From assembly GCF_009931615.1 (NCBI RefSeq), contig NZ_CP046620.1, forward strand, positions 2,898,501 through 2,962,500: a DNA stretch of 64,000 bases, read 5' to 3'. The notes under the pieces are model-generated. The model did not search any database. It was not told the origin of the DNA and worked only from the letters and a program-made list of their open reading frames with translations. Made by a program: the position numbers and the translations under genes. Shown piece after piece: positions 19,958-30,087 of this stretch. Every line of letters starts with the position of its first letter. Position 1 is the first letter of the stretch. This DNA is from Algicella marina (lineage in GTDB: Bacteria > Pseudomonadota > Alphaproteobacteria > Rhodobacterales > Rhodobacteraceae).

Positions 19958-21466
19958 ATGGCTGAAATCCGCGTACCAACGCTGGGCGAAAGCGTCACAG
20001 AGGCAACCGTGGCCACCTGGTTCAAAAAACCCGGTGATGCCGTTGCCGTTGATGAAATGCTCTGCGAGCTAGAGACGGACAAGGTTACAGTCGAAGTGCC
20101 ATCTTCCGCCGCCGGCACGCTGGAGGAAATCGTTGCCGCCGAAGGCGATACCGTAGGCGTTGATGCCCTGCTGGCCACAATCTCCGAAGGTGCCGCGGCA
20201 TCCTCGCCCAAGAAGGAAGACAAACCCGCGGCCACGAAAGCGGAAGCAAAAGCTGACGAGGGTGGCAAAACTGTCGACGTCATGGTGCCCGCTCTTGGCG
20301 AAAGCGTGACAGAGGCGACCGTTTCTACCTGGTTCAAGAAGGTCGGCGAAAGCGTCAGTGCCGACGAGATGCTCTGTGAACTGGAAACAGACAAGGTAAG
20401 CGTCGAGGTCCCTGCGCCCACTTCCGGCGTGTTGTCAGAGATCATTGCCGACGATGGCACAACCGTTGAAGCCGGCGGCAAGCTCGCGATTATCACGGAA
20501 GGCGCCAGCGGCTCGGCGTCAGCGACAGAAAAACCGGCGGAGAAGCCCGCCGAGAGCAATGCCGCGCCAAAGGGCAAGGATGTCGAAAACGCCCCTTCAG
20601 CCAACAAGATCATGGCGGAAAAAGGCATATCGCCCGACCAGGTTCAGGGGTCGGGCCGTGACGGTCGGATCATGAAGGAGGACGTGATGAAGGCGGTCAG
20701 CGCCCCGTCAACCTCCGCTCCGGCTCCCGCCTCCGTACCTCGCGGTCCGGTTTCCGCCGATGACGCCAGCCGCGAAGAACGGGTGAAAATGACGCGGCTG
20801 CGTCAGACGATCGCCCGCCGGCTCAAGGAGGCACAGAACACCGCCGCGATGCTGACCACCTACAACGAGGTGGACATGACAGCCGTGATGGACCTGCGCA
20901 ACGAGTACAAGGACCTGTTTCTGAAGAAGCACGGCGTCAAGCTCGGCTTCATGTCGTTCTTCACCAAAGCCTGCTGCCACGCACTGAAGGAAGTGCCGGA
21001 GGTGAATGCGGAGATCGACGGCACCGATGTCGTCTACAAGAATTACGTCCACATGGGGATCGCAGTTGGCACGCCTTCCGGTCTTGTCGTCCCCGTCGTT
21101 CGCGACGCCGACACGATGTCTTTTGCCACGATTGAGAAGAAGATCAACGAACTCGGCGCACGCGGACGCGACGGCAAACTGTCGATGAGTGATATGCAGG
21201 GCGGCAGCTTTACGATCTCCAACGGCGGCGTCTACGGATCACTGATGTCCTCACCGATCCTCAACCCGCCACAATCCGGCATCCTCGGCATGCACAAGAT
21301 CCAGGAACGTCCGATGGTGGTCGGTGGCCAGATCGTCGCACGCCCGATGATGTATCTTGCGCTGAGCTATGACCACCGCATCGTCGACGGAAAGGGCGCT
21401 GTAACCTTCCTCGTGCGTGTGAAGGAAGCATTGGAGGATCCCCGCAGATTGCTCATGGATCTCTGA
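19958..21466 (+). CDS. sucB: 2-oxoglutarate dehydrogenase E2, dihydrolipoyl succinyltransferase with two lipoyl domains
   Basis: This 502-residue E2 has two tandem lipoyl domains, near residues 1-78 and about 107-185. Each has its lipoylated Lys in the ETDKV motif (ETDKVTVEV and ETDKVSVEV). They are followed by a peripheral subunit-binding domain ([19 protein letters not shown]) and the catalytic domain with active-site [13 protein letters not shown]. Most SucB proteins have a single lipoyl domain, so length and copy number are notable. The ATG at 19958 follows GAGAGA; lpd lies about 470 bases downstream. Confidence 0.96.
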   Translation: MAEIRVPTLGESVTEATVATWFKKPGDAVAVDEMLCELETDKVTVEVPSSAAGTLEEIVAAEGDTVGVDALLATISEGAAASSPKKEDKPAATKAEAKADEGGKTVDVMVPALGESVTEATVSTWFKKVGESVSADEMLCELETDKVSVEVPAPTSGVLSEIIADDGTTVEAGGKLAIITEGASGSASATEKPAEKPAESNAAPKGKDVENAPSANKIMAEKGISPDQVQGSGRDGRIMKEDVMKAVSAPSTSAPAPASVPRGPVSADDASREERVKMTRLRQTIARRLKEAQNTAAMLTTYNEVDMTAVMDLRNEYKDLFLKKHGVKLGFMSFFTKACCHALKEVPEVNAEIDGTDVVYKNYVHMGIAVGTPSGLVVPVVRDADTMSFATIEKKINELGARGRDGKLSMSDMQGGSFTISNGGVYGSLMSSPILNPPQSGILGMHKIQERPMVVGGQIVARPMMYLALSYDHRIVDGKGAVTFLVRVKEALEDPRRLLMDL

Positions 21467-21506
21467 TCCATGGGTTTGAGGATCGCGTACTCTGTATGTG
21501 TAAGAG

Positions 21507-21620
21507 TTATGCCGCGCGGCGGGAAAATGCCGCGCGCAACTCCACCAGACCGGCGATACCGATGCCGGCAGCAATCAGGGCGGGCGTCTGGCTCAGTGCG
21601 ACAAGCAGTGCAAAAGCCAT
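21507..21620 (-). CDS. Tiny membrane peptide, second of a coupled pair
   Basis: This 37-residue frame on the minus strand reads MAFALLVALSQTPALIAAGI then GIAGLVELRAAFSRRAA. It has a single hydrophobic stretch and a basic C-terminus. Its ATG overlaps the stop of the preceding small frame by one base (TGATG), a typical coupling geometry. It lies opposite to sucB and lpd, in the gap between them. Too short to assign to a family. Confidence 0.45.
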   Translation of the reverse strand: MAFALLVALSQTPALIAAGIGIAGLVELRAAFSRRAA

Positions 21621-21778
21621 CAGATAATATCCCGCACAAGTTCATCCTGGGAATCGAAGTCGGTGTCATCGCTGCTGAAGAGGTTCGCAGCCTCAAAAGA
21701 CGCGGGCATCACACGTGCGATGGCGACAAGCGAACCGGACAGCAGCAGAAAGACAGCGTAGAAAAGATTGTTGTTCAT
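21620..21778 (-). CDS. Small membrane peptide, first of a coupled pair
   Basis: This 52-residue frame starts MNNNLFYAVFLLLSGSLVAI, a hydrophobic segment that could be a membrane anchor or uncleaved signal, then an acidic C-terminal tail (SSDDTDFDSQDELVRD). An AAGGAA lies roughly 14 bases before the ATG, so the ribosome-binding site is weak. It is coupled to the 37-residue frame. A gene of unknown function is also present between sucB and lpd in Rhodobacter as I recall, which mildly supports it. Confidence 0.5.
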   Translation of the reverse strand: MNNNLFYAVFLLLSGSLVAIARVMPASFEAANLFSSDDTDFDSQDELVRDII

Positions 21779-21938
21779 GACTCACCACATTCCTTCCCCC
21801 GCATTACCTATCGCTTAAGAATGCAGCGAAACTTCGCGACGATTGTGGTGAAGACAAGAACCACACGACCAGATTGCGGCAGGCTCTCTCATAAGGGGAT
21901 GAGGCCTGCAGCACTGAAAACCTCCAAAGGAGACCCCA

Positions 21939-23327
21939 ATGGCCAACTATGATGTCATCGTGATCGGAGCAGGCCCTGGCGGCTACGTATGCGCCATCCG
22001 CTGTGCCCAGCTCGGCCTGAAGACCGCCTGTGTGGAAAGCCGCGAAACCCTTGGCGGTACGTGCCTGAACGTAGGCTGCATCCCGTCCAAGGCCATGCTG
22101 CATGCCTCGGAAATGTACCACGAAGCCCATACACATTTCGAAACGATGGGCTTGATGGGTGTGTCGCCGAAGGTCGATCTCGGCAAGATGCTTGAGTACA
22201 AGCAGAGCACGGTGGAGAGCAACACCAAGGGCATCGAGTTCCTTTTCAAGAAAAACAAGGTCGACTGGCTGAAGGGCCACGGCAAGGTCGCGGGCAAGGG
22301 CAAAGTTGAGGTTGCGGGCGAGATTCACGAGGCGAAACACATCGTCATTGCGACCGGATCCGAAGCAGCCAGTCTTCCCGGCATTGAGATCGACGAGGAA
22401 CGGGTGGTGACCTCGACAGGGGCACTGGAGCTCAAATCCGTGCCGAAGAAGATGGTCGTCATCGGCGCCGGTGTGATTGGCCTTGAAATGGGCTCCGTCT
22501 ATTCCCGTCTCGGCTCAGACGTTACCGTGCTGGAGTTCCTTGACGTCATCACTCCAGGCATGGATGGGGAGGTGCAAAAGAGTTTCCAGAAAATGCTGAC
22601 GAAACAAGGTATCAACTTCACGCTCGGTGCCGCCGTTCAAGGTGTGCAGAAGCTGAAATCGAAGCTGAAGGTCACCTACAAGCTGAGAAAAGATGACAGC
22701 GACGGTGCGATCGATGCCGATGTCGTGTTGGTCGCGACCGGACGCAAACCCTACACTGATGGCCTTGGTCTCGCCGAAGCAGGGGTGGAGATGACGGAAC
22801 GTGGCCAGATCAAGACAGACGCGCACCTCGCCACCAATATCGAAGGCATCTGGGCCATCGGAGATGTCATCACCGGCCCGATGCTCGCGCACAAGGCGGA
22901 AGACGAAGGCATGGCCGTCGCCGAAACCATTGCCGGGCAGAAGGGCCACGTGAACTACAAGGTGATCCCCGGTGTCATCTACACAAGCCCGGAGGTCGCC
23001 TCTGTCGGTCAGACCGAGGAACAGCTCAAAGAAGAGGGTCGCGCCTACACCGTCGGCAAGTTTCCCTTCATGGGCAATGCGCGTGCCAAATCCCATTTCA
23101 CCGGAGACGGTTTCGTCAAGTTGCTGGCAGACAAGGAAACAGACAGGATTCTTGGTGCCCACATCATCGGTCCGATGGCCGGTGACCTGATCCACGAAAT
23201 CTGTGTCGGCATGGAGTTTGGCGCGGCGGCGGAAGACATCGCCCGTACCTGCCACGCCCATCCGACGTTCTCGGAAGCCGTGCGGGAGGCAGCTCTCGCC
23301 TGTGGTGATGGTGCGATTCACGCTTGA
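21939..23327 (+). CDS. lpd: Dihydrolipoyl dehydrogenase (E3)
   Basis: This 462-residue flavoprotein reoxidises the lipoyl groups of 2-oxoacid dehydrogenases with NAD. It has the FAD motif [13 protein letters not shown], the redox disulfide [13 protein letters not shown], the NAD-binding motif [16 protein letters not shown], and the catalytic His-Glu in [16 protein letters not shown] strong AAAGGAGA precedes the ATG. It follows sucAB with a 472-base gap that holds two small opposite-strand frames, so it may have its own promoter. Confidence 0.97.
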   Translation: MANYDVIVIGAGPGGYVCAIRCAQLGLKTACVESRETLGGTCLNVGCIPSKAMLHASEMYHEAHTHFETMGLMGVSPKVDLGKMLEYKQSTVESNTKGIEFLFKKNKVDWLKGHGKVAGKGKVEVAGEIHEAKHIVIATGSEAASLPGIEIDEERVVTSTGALELKSVPKKMVVIGAGVIGLEMGSVYSRLGSDVTVLEFLDVITPGMDGEVQKSFQKMLTKQGINFTLGAAVQGVQKLKSKLKVTYKLRKDDSDGAIDADVVLVATGRKPYTDGLGLAEAGVEMTERGQIKTDAHLATNIEGIWAIGDVITGPMLAHKAEDEGMAVAETIAGQKGHVNYKVIPGVIYTSPEVASVGQTEEQLKEEGRAYTVGKFPFMGNARAKSHFTGDGFVKLLADKETDRILGAHIIGPMAGDLIHEICVGMEFGAAAEDIARTCHAHPTFSEAVREAALACGDGAIHA

Positions 23328-23646
23328 AACGGATCGATTCACGCGTGGGATAGCGTAACGTTAACCCACGCCTGAGTTCCGCAGATTAGGATTTTCAATG
23401 ACGGGCGCACCCGGGGCTTTTTGAGGCTCGGCCGGAGCGTTCACTTATTTAACCGATTTTCTTTTGGCCCAACCGCCATTACGCTCCCTACAGCGTCCTC
23501 AATTGCCCTGACTTCCAGAAAATCCGAACCCCGGAAATGTCCGCTATTCGTTATTATCGGTCGCCGCAATGAAGTCTCAATGCAGCCTCCATTAAGTCAA
23601 CGAATCGCAGTTCGGTGGACCGTGAGTGGCGTGAGGTACGATTATC
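23328..23646. other. Intergenic region between lpd and the TadE-like gene
   Basis: This is a 319-base gap. A GTAACGTTAAC palindrome-like word lies near 23355-23366. No clear terminator with a T-run, no RNA gene and no convincing coding frame were found. Confidence 0.4.
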
Positions 23647-24081
23647 ATGTATGAAAAGCTGCGCGGCGACCGCTGCGAAGAAGGCTCGACAACGGTCGAG
23701 TTCGTCATGTGGGTGCCTATCTTCACACTGATGATGATCACGATCCTGGACGCGTCTGTTCTGATGATGACGCAGTCACGCCTGTACGACGTCGCCAGAC
23801 AGGAAATGCGCCTTTACACTCTGGGTGCAAAAAGCCTGCGCGATGCAGAGATGGATGCGATTTCTCAATTCAGATCTGATGAGACGGACGGTGCCAGCGC
23901 TGAGATCACTGAACATCAAGTTGATCCGGACGACGAAAACAGCGCCCGCTACGCCACGATGGAAATATCCATTCCCACTAGGGAAGTCGTCATTTTCACA
24001 GGCCGCTTCTTCGCCAACGCCAATCTCTCGGCCGAATATTCAATGGTTCTGGAAACGGCGTCTCCGGCGCCGGGTAGCTGA
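23647..24081 (+). CDS. TadE-like pilus assembly protein
   Basis: This 144-residue protein begins with a short basic region and EEGSTTVEFVMWVPIF, the N-terminal pilin-like signature of TadE proteins, followed by one membrane helix (about residues 20-42). The rest is predicted to be exported. TadE-like pseudopilins act in Flp/Tad pilus assembly. It sits 13 bases upstream of a TadG-like gene; no other tad genes are in the window, so this is an isolated pair. Confidence 0.8.
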   Translation: MYEKLRGDRCEEGSTTVEFVMWVPIFTLMMITILDASVLMMTQSRLYDVARQEMRLYTLGAKSLRDAEMDAISQFRSDETDGASAEITEHQVDPDDENSARYATMEISIPTREVVIFTGRFFANANLSAEYSMVLETASPAPGS

Positions 24082-24094
24082 TAGGAAGTCCGTC

Positions 24095-25573
24095 ATGAGT
24101 TCACCGATTTTCAAGAAATCCCTCTCCGAGAACCTATACGCAGAAGACGGAGTCGCCACGATCTGGAGTATATTCTGGATGATCGTGTTTGCCGCCGTTG
24201 GTGGCCTCGCGCTCGACGTGTCCAATGGCCATCGCATCCGTTCCCAGCTTCAAGGCGCGGCGGACTCGGCAGCCCTAGCCGCAGCGATGGAGTTCGCTGT
24301 TAGTTCGGACGTGGCGCGCGCCAGATCCGCCGGAATGGATATGGTCGCCGTCAACATGCAGAGCCGATACAACCCGGTTCAGCCCGAGGATATCCAGCTT
24401 GGAATTTGGGACGGCGAGGAATTTCATGCGGAAAATCCCGCGGATGCAAGCGATGACGGCGACATCAACGCGGCACAGGTCCTCGCTGCCCGCACCGCAG
24501 CGAACAACAACCAATTCCGCACCTACCTACTGCGGTTTGCGGGCTTCGACTCCCTCAGCGCCGCAGCGCGCTCCGTCGCCATGATCAGCCAGCAGGAGGC
24601 AATCGGCAATGACTGCACAGGTCTGGAAGTTCGCTCCATGGGGCGCATCCAGCTCGGTGGTGGTAACGAGGTCTCGGGGGAAAGCTGCTTCTACGGTGAG
24701 TTTGGCGCCGCCAACGGCGGGAACGATCTTTTGCACAACGGCGTCTCCATCGGGTCAGTCGACATTGGTAATATCAATCTCTACTCCCTGCGCGAAGGCA
24801 GCGATCCGGAGGAGGAAATCAAGGCGGAAATCGACCTCGACCTTGCTGTCTTTCCGCACATCTCCAACGCCTACAATACCCTGACAGGTCGTATGCGCGG
24901 CTCCGACATTTTCGAACGCTGGGCGAACGAAGAGATCCAGGTTCCGCAGGAACGCCTTCCCGATTTCGTCTTCGATGCGGCCGGTCAGGCCCGCATAGTG
25001 GAAATGAACAGCCTTACTTTCGAAGCTGATGGCACGATCTCCGGCAGCAACTCAAACTGGCGATACCTGAACCATGCACCCTATCAACCGCATACCGTAT
25101 TCATTGTGAACGGTGGTGTCGGCGTCGCTTCCGGCGTCCACCTGCGCAACGTCGCCATTCTCGCGAACGGCCAGTTCCAAGGTTATGGCGGCAACCAGAG
25201 CTTCGATGAAATTTATGTGAACGCACGCGGCATGATCAATATGGGTGGCGGCAGCATTTCCTATGGCAACCAGGCGCAGTATTGCGACAACGGCGCCTAT
25301 TCCGTCTACATGCTGACGACGAATACCCTGATGTACGGTGGCAATGGTGGCAGTGTCACCATGCACGGCATGATCGGCGCCGGCTGGCAGTTCAGCCCCG
25401 GTGGCGCAATGGCCACCGCAGGCGGGCTCTACTTCGAATCTGCGGATCCGAACTACACAGTGCAGACAGCGGGTGACATGGACATCTCCAATTGCGACAC
25501 ACCGATGGACAGTGAGTTCGACACAGTCCGGGAGAGCACCTCTTCCTCCGGTGGCACGATGCTCGTCAACTGA
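24095..25573 (+). CDS. TadG-like Flp pilus-associated protein
   Basis: This 492-residue protein starts with about 25 residues, then EDGVATIWSIFWMIVFAAVG and GLALDVSNGHRIRSQLQGAADSAALAAA in turn, the classic TadG/Tad-domain N-terminal helix and following segment. The large exported part is Gly/Asn rich (e.g. NMGGGSISYGNQAQYCDN) with a few cysteines. The ATG at 24095 follows AGGAAGTCCGTC. It is paired with the TadE-like gene. A role in envelope-associated pili is inferred from family only. Confidence 0.8.
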   Translation: MSSPIFKKSLSENLYAEDGVATIWSIFWMIVFAAVGGLALDVSNGHRIRSQLQGAADSAALAAAMEFAVSSDVARARSAGMDMVAVNMQSRYNPVQPEDIQLGIWDGEEFHAENPADASDDGDINAAQVLAARTAANNNQFRTYLLRFAGFDSLSAAARSVAMISQQEAIGNDCTGLEVRSMGRIQLGGGNEVSGESCFYGEFGAANGGNDLLHNGVSIGSVDIGNINLYSLREGSDPEEEIKAEIDLDLAVFPHISNAYNTLTGRMRGSDIFERWANEEIQVPQERLPDFVFDAAGQARIVEMNSLTFEADGTISGSNSNWRYLNHAPYQPHTVFIVNGGVGVASGVHLRNVAILANGQFQGYGGNQSFDEIYVNARGMINMGGGSISYGNQAQYCDNGAYSVYMLTTNTLMYGGNGGSVTMHGMIGAGWQFSPGGAMATAGGLYFESADPNYTVQTAGDMDISNCDTPMDSEFDTVRESTSSSGGTMLVN

Positions 25574-25622
25574 TCGGATCCTTCCTAACAGCAGGCACCC
25601 ATTGTGCAATGAGGCTGTTGGT

Positions 25623-26294
25623 TCACTGAACCAGCAGCCTCAATCCATTTGTCACATCTTCGCGGATCGCCACCCGCAAACCCGGTTCATCGTTATCTCG
25701 CAGGGCGTCCAGAATCTTGTCATGCGTCGGAGCCAATTGCCTGCGGCTGTGCACGTCATAGAGCTGGCGCATCGTCGGCCCAAGTTGCAGCCATACGGTC
25801 TCCACCAGTGCCAACATCGCCGGCGCCTGCGCCCGTAGATACAACAATCGGTGAAAATCGAGATTCAGACGCACGTAGGTCAACGCATCGTCATTATAGC
25901 GTGCTGTTTCGATCTGGCGATGTACTTCGGCCATCCGGTCAATCAATGCACCATGCGCACGTGGAAGGGATCGGGTGGCAAGTTCGGTTTCAAGCAAGGC
26001 GCGAATGGCGGAAAGTTCCTCGATCCGTTCCCTTGTCAGCACCGTCGTGGAAATTCTGCCGGATGCCGACAGTTTCAGCGCTCCCTCCGCCACCAGCCTG
26101 CGGGCCGCCTCGCGTGCCGGCGTCATACTGACACCAAACTCCGCCGCAATCCCGCGCAAGGTCAGGGACGCACCGGGAGCCATGACACCTTGCATTATCC
26201 GGGCACGCAATACGCGGTAAACCAACTCGTGGGCAGGGACGGTCGGATCCGCGCTACGCTCCGTATCGTGCAAATTCCCACCTTTCCCGCTCAT
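25623..26294 (-). CDS. GntR-family regulator (FCD domain)
   Basis: This 223-residue regulator has an N-terminal winged helix (AHELVYRVLRARIMQGVMAP with FGVSMTPAREAARRLVAEGAL as the recognition part) and an all-alpha FCD ligand-binding domain (EELSAIRALLETELA, LDFHRLLYLRA). FCD regulators commonly sense organic acids. It is divergent from the SH3-domain gene and convergent with the TadG gene, so it gives no direct hint about its target. Confidence 0.88.
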   Translation of the reverse strand: MSGKGGNLHDTERSADPTVPAHELVYRVLRARIMQGVMAPGASLTLRGIAAEFGVSMTPAREAARRLVAEGALKLSASGRISTTVLTRERIEELSAIRALLETELATRSLPRAHGALIDRMAEVHRQIETARYNDDALTYVRLNLDFHRLLYLRAQAPAMLALVETVWLQLGPTMRQLYDVHSRRQLAPTHDKILDALRDNDEPGLRVAIREDVTNGLRLLVQ

Positions 26295-26369
26295 ATCTGA
26301 ATTATCTACCTAGAAGGGACCGCGAATCGGACTATATTGCCTACCCGGAATAAGTGATTGTGAGCAACC

Positions 26370-26879
26370 ATGTCAGAGTTCTTGTCAAATTTCGTCTCCT
26401 ATTCAACGGCCTCCGTTTTTGGCGGGCTATGTCTTCTGAACGGGATCGAGGGTGAGCAGCCGGTGGAAGCGCAAGTTGCTAACAATGTTGCGGAAATTTC
26501 TTCTTCAGCCGGGTTTACTCAAGTTGCCAGCGTCACTCAGGCTGAGCCAAAATTCGTGCGCAAGGAGATCCGTCAGGCAAAGCTGGAATCCGTCGTGTTT
26601 ACGGCTTCCGGCCTGGATCAGACACCGCGTCCGGCAAAACAAGCTAAAGGTCCCGAAGGCGTAGTCACCGGTGCATCGGTGAACCTGCGTGAAGGCCCAG
26701 GCACGAATTACACCATTGCCGACCGCGCCCGGCAGGGCGACAAGCTGGCGGTAACTGGCGAGCGTGATGGCATATGGTTCGAAGTCATATCCCAAAATAC
26801 CGGCGCGCGTGTGTGGATCCACGGTAATTTCTTTAGTGCCCCCAAAGACGAGAATGGCGCGATCCTCGCTCGCAACTAA
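26370..26879 (+). CDS. SH3-domain (SH3b) protein
   Basis: This 169-residue protein has a bacterial SH3 domain in its C-terminal half (GVVTGASVNLREGPGTNY then TIADRARQGDKLAV and WFEVISQNTGARVWIHGNFF, about residues 95-160). The N-terminal part has a short hydrophobic stretch (SVFGGLCLLNG) and a low-complexity linker. Such SH3b domains usually bind the cell wall. It lies between the divergent GntR gene and the convergent metalloprotease gene. Confidence 0.8.
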   Translation: MSEFLSNFVSYSTASVFGGLCLLNGIEGEQPVEAQVANNVAEISSSAGFTQVASVTQAEPKFVRKEIRQAKLESVVFTASGLDQTPRPAKQAKGPEGVVTGASVNLREGPGTNYTIADRARQGDKLAVTGERDGIWFEVISQNTGARVWIHGNFFSAPKDENGAILARN

Positions 26880-26889
26880 CGAAAACCAT

Positions 26890-27576
26890 CTACTCGGAGA
26901 ATTGCACACGGTGCAATTCGGCCCCGTGATCGCGCAACCAACCACGGTGAACCCGATACTTCGGACAGAGGGATTCCACCAACTTCCAGAACTTCGGCCC
27001 GTGGTTCATCTCGGCCAAGTGTGAAACCTCGTGCGCAGCCACGTAGTCGAGCACCTTTGGTGGAGCCAGTGCCAATCGCCAGGAATACATCAACTTCCCG
27101 GTGGAACTGCATGATCCCCAGCGAGACCGCGTGTCTCGCAAGGTAATACCGCCATGTTGCCGACCGATCTGGTGCGAATATCGGTCCGAGGCTTCGCTCA
27201 AAGCTGTCCGCGCTGACACCCGGACAAACCCGGCCAACGCCCCCCGAAAACGGGCACCCTGCCCGGGCAGTTCCAATCTGTCGCCAATTCTGCGCAGTCT
27301 CGCGCCCTCTGCCAGCGTGACCGTCTCGCCCAGCAGGGTCAGCACACTGCCCGGCTCAGGCACGATCAGGTCCGGTAGCTTCGCCATTCGGGCGCCGATC
27401 CAGTGCGAATGACCATGGATGAATGCCGCAATTTCCTGCGGCCGCACGCGGGGCGGCGCAGTCACGGAAATTTCGCCGGTATCGTGCCGGATGCGCAGGG
27501 TCAGGCGGGTGGATCGCGCGTTTCGCCTGATCTTGGCCCGTCCCGGGGGAAAAGGCAGGTCCAGCGTTTCGCTCAC
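26890..27576 (-). CDS. YgjP-like zinc metalloprotease (DUF45, M48-related)
   Basis: This is a 228-residue protein with the zinc protease motif HEVSHLAEMNHGPKFW (HExxH plus a downstream His) near the C-terminus, and the upstream RDTRSRWGSCSSTGKLMYSW segment typical of YgjP/DUF45 proteins. I chose the GTG at 27576 with GAGG nine bases upstream; earlier in-frame codons overlap phaZ and do not fit the family. It begins 10 bases after phaZ, so the two probably form one operon. Substrate unknown. Confidence 0.82.
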   Translation of the reverse strand: MSETLDLPFPPGRAKIRRNARSTRLTLRIRHDTGEISVTAPPRVRPQEIAAFIHGHSHWIGARMAKLPDLIVPEPGSVLTLLGETVTLAEGARLRRIGDRLELPGQGARFRGALAGFVRVSARTALSEASDRYSHQIGRQHGGITLRDTRSRWGSCSSTGKLMYSWRLALAPPKVLDYVAAHEVSHLAEMNHGPKFWKLVESLCPKYRVHRGWLRDHGAELHRVQFSE

Positions 27577-27586
27577 ATCATCAACC

Positions 27587-28837
27587 TCAGGAAACCGGGG
27601 CCTCGTGCTCCCGGATGAAGCCAGCAACTTTCGGCTGAATCTTTTCCCGCCAGCGGGAGCCATTGAACACACCATAGTGCCCAACCTTCTCCTGCACGTA
27701 GTGCTCGCGTTTGTTCTCAGGCAAATTGGTCACTAGCTTGTGCGCCGCGCTGGTCTGGCCCAGACCCGTGATATCATCCTTTTCGCCCTCGATCGTCAGC
27801 AGGGCGATATCCTTTATTGCCGACGGCAGAATATGCGTGTCGCGATAGTAGTACTCATTCTCTGCCAACAGGCGTTTCTGGAAAACCCGCTCTATCGTCT
27901 GCAGGTAGAACTCCGCAGTCAGATCCATCACAGCCATGTATTCATCATAAAAGCGCCTGTGCGCAGCGGCGCTATCGCCGTCACCACGCACGAGATGACG
28001 AAACTGGTTCAAGTGGGCGTCCATGTGCCGGTCCAGATTCATCTGCATGAAACCCTGCAACTGCAGGAAACCGGGATAGACCCGGCGCAAAAAACCCTTG
28101 TTGGGCCATGGCACATGCACCACCACATTATTCTCGAACCAGCTCAGTGGGTGGCTGGTTGCCAGTTCGTTCGGCTGTTTCGGATTGCAGGCTGTGTCAA
28201 TCGGCGATCCCATAAGAGTAATGGACGACGGCCGCGCCGGGTCCTCATCCATGGCCATCAGTGATGCTGCAACCATCATAGGAATTCCGGGCTGGCACAC
28301 GGCCATAACAGCCGGACGCTGGCCGTCCTCAGCGAGAAACTGGCAGAACTCGACCAAGTAATCGGTATAGTCGTCAAGATCGAACCGCCCTTCAGACATC
28401 GGAACATCCCGCGCATCTACCCAGTCGGTGATATAGACATCATGCTCGGGCAGCATGGCCTGGACCGTACCCCGAAGAAGCGTGGCGTAGTGGCCCGACA
28501 TGGGCGCGATGATCAAAACCTTCGGGTCATTCCGTCCCGAAACATGCGCACCCAGCCGCTCGAAATGCAGCAGGTTACAGAACGGTTTGGATAGGACGAT
28601 TTCTTCGCTGATCTCGGTCTCGACACCATCAACAATGGTCGTTTCGAGTTCAAAATCCGGTTTGCCATAACGCCGCGTGGCGGAAATGAACATCTCACAG
28701 GCTGCGGCCGTGGTTCTGGCCCCGTAGCTTTCGGAAAATGGATTCAACGGGTGCGAGATGATCTCTTGCTGCATCCTCGCCGCTGTGCGCAATGGACCGA
28801 TGGCCGCGTGCGTCATTTCATATGCGTGATACAGCAT
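27587..28837 (-). CDS. phaZ: Intracellular poly(3-hydroxybutyrate) depolymerase
   Basis: This 416-residue enzyme of the intracellular PHB depolymerase family mobilises stored polyhydroxybutyrate. The nucleophile is a Cys in AVCQPGIPMM instead of the lipase-box Ser, as known for PhaZ1-type enzymes. The N-terminus MLYHAYEMTHAAIGPLRTAA and the C-terminal KVGHYGVFNGSRWR (catalytic His) are typical. I prefer the second ATG (28837), spaced 6 bases after AAGGA. It fits with the acetyl-CoA/ethylmalonyl-CoA metabolism upstream. Confidence 0.92.
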   Translation of the reverse strand: MLYHAYEMTHAAIGPLRTAARMQQEIISHPLNPFSESYGARTTAAACEMFISATRRYGKPDFELETTIVDGVETEISEEIVLSKPFCNLLHFERLGAHVSGRNDPKVLIIAPMSGHYATLLRGTVQAMLPEHDVYITDWVDARDVPMSEGRFDLDDYTDYLVEFCQFLAEDGQRPAVMAVCQPGIPMMVAASLMAMDEDPARPSSITLMGSPIDTACNPKQPNELATSHPLSWFENNVVVHVPWPNKGFLRRVYPGFLQLQGFMQMNLDRHMDAHLNQFRHLVRGDGDSAAAHRRFYDEYMAVMDLTAEFYLQTIERVFQKRLLAENEYYYRDTHILPSAIKDIALLTIEGEKDDITGLGQTSAAHKLVTNLPENKREHYVQEKVGHYGVFNGSRWREKIQPKVAGFIREHEAPVS

Positions 28838-29038
28838 TCTCATTCCTTACACAGCCACGGCACTTAAAAGCAACAATAGGATTTATTGTGCACCGCATCA
28901 AGCCGCATCGGGATTGCCCTTAATCTCTCGTTGCACAAATGGGTTAAGATTTTAGTCTCGGGGGATAAGCCTTTGACAAAGGTCGCCAGCATGTGGCAAT
29001 GGGCATCAATTGATTTTCCAACCCTTCAGGAGACGCAA

Positions 29039-29386
29039 ATGCCCAAAGAAGAATGGGGCGTCAAACGGCTTTGTCCCAGTTGCGCTACCAGGTTCTACGA
29101 CCTTCAGAACGACCCCATGACATGCCCGTCCTGCGGCGCGGAGTTCACGGTCGAAAGCCTGACGCAGACCAAGTCCAAATCATCGCGCGCAGACAAGCCA
29201 AAAGCCGCGGCACCTGCTGCCGCCGTAGAGTCCGATGATACCGATGCAGTCGTGCTTGACGACGACGACAGTGACGACGTCGCTGACGTCGACATCGACG
29301 ACGATATTCTCGACGACGATGACGAGGAAGATAACGTCGATCTGGACGACATCGCCGACGTTGCATCTGACGACGACGAAAGCTGA
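29039..29386 (+). CDS. Zinc-ribbon protein with acidic tail (TIGR02300, FYDLN-acid family)
   Basis: This 115-residue protein starts MPKEEWGVKRLCPSCATRFY and has two CPSC pairs (a zinc ribbon) around the FYDLQNDP motif. An Ala/Lys linker and a long Asp/Glu-rich tail follow (about residues 60-115). The family is alphaproteobacterial and of unknown function. CAGGAGACG precedes the ATG. An intrinsic terminator follows, then tRNA-Ala. Confidence 0.88.
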   Translation: MPKEEWGVKRLCPSCATRFYDLQNDPMTCPSCGAEFTVESLTQTKSKSSRADKPKAAAPAAAVESDDTDAVVLDDDDSDDVADVDIDDDILDDDDEEDNVDLDDIADVASDDDES

Positions 29387-29393
29387 AGAGCAG

Positions 29394-29429
29394 TCACCGG
29401 CCCGGCACCTGCCCGGCCGGTGATTTTTT
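29394..29429 (+). terminator. Intrinsic terminator after the zinc-ribbon gene
   Basis: TCACCGGCC (29394-29402) pairs with GGCCGGTGA (29415-29423) and is followed by six T residues (29424-29429). It ends the transcript just before the tRNA-Ala gene. Confidence 0.87.
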
Positions 29430-29549
29430 GTGGACATGCGGCTGCAGGGCCGGCACGGCTGCCTCAGTAACCCGCCGACATTTCCTTCGCTTCAGCAGTC
29501 GAATCCACTTGAACTGTCCGGCTGCGGGACATAAAAGCCGGACACCTAA

Positions 29550-29625
<76 letters not shown>

Positions 29626-30087
29626 ATTCCTCACGCCAAAGCGTTGAGAAGACAACTTCTTCATTTTCCGTGGTATAGCCCGTCGTTTTTCCCCACATTC
29701 GGCATGAGGAACAGTGGTTTAGGTGGCGCTTATGCCATCAACCTTGCCACGGTTTTTCTGTCTGACGTGATTGAAAGAACCGTCGCGTCGGTAGCCGTTA
29801 GCGATAGTCATTCATCTATGATATCCGATGATTAAGCCGCTGCGATTTCAATCCCACTTCTTGTGCGCTTTTCATAGTCCTGCACGCTTTCAGAATAGCC
29901 GGCAATCTTTGCCAGAAAGACTCTGCATCCGCTTGGTAAAAATATGCATTGTGCTGGAGTTCGGCTCACTTAGGTCCCCGACCGAGGTGCATCACTCTGT
30001 AGAATGACTCCCCGGATGGTAGTTTCGCAAAGTTTCCGGTTCCGTGGAGGCGCAAGCGAAGGCCAAAAGACAATGCTTGATACCTAG
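29626..30087. other. AT-richer non-coding stretch after tRNA-Ala
   Basis: This 462-base region holds only short interrupted frames on both strands, with none recognisable. No direct repeat of the tRNA 3' end was found within it, so an integration event at the tRNA cannot be shown. It precedes two gene remnants and marks the start of the accessory region. Confidence 0.45.
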
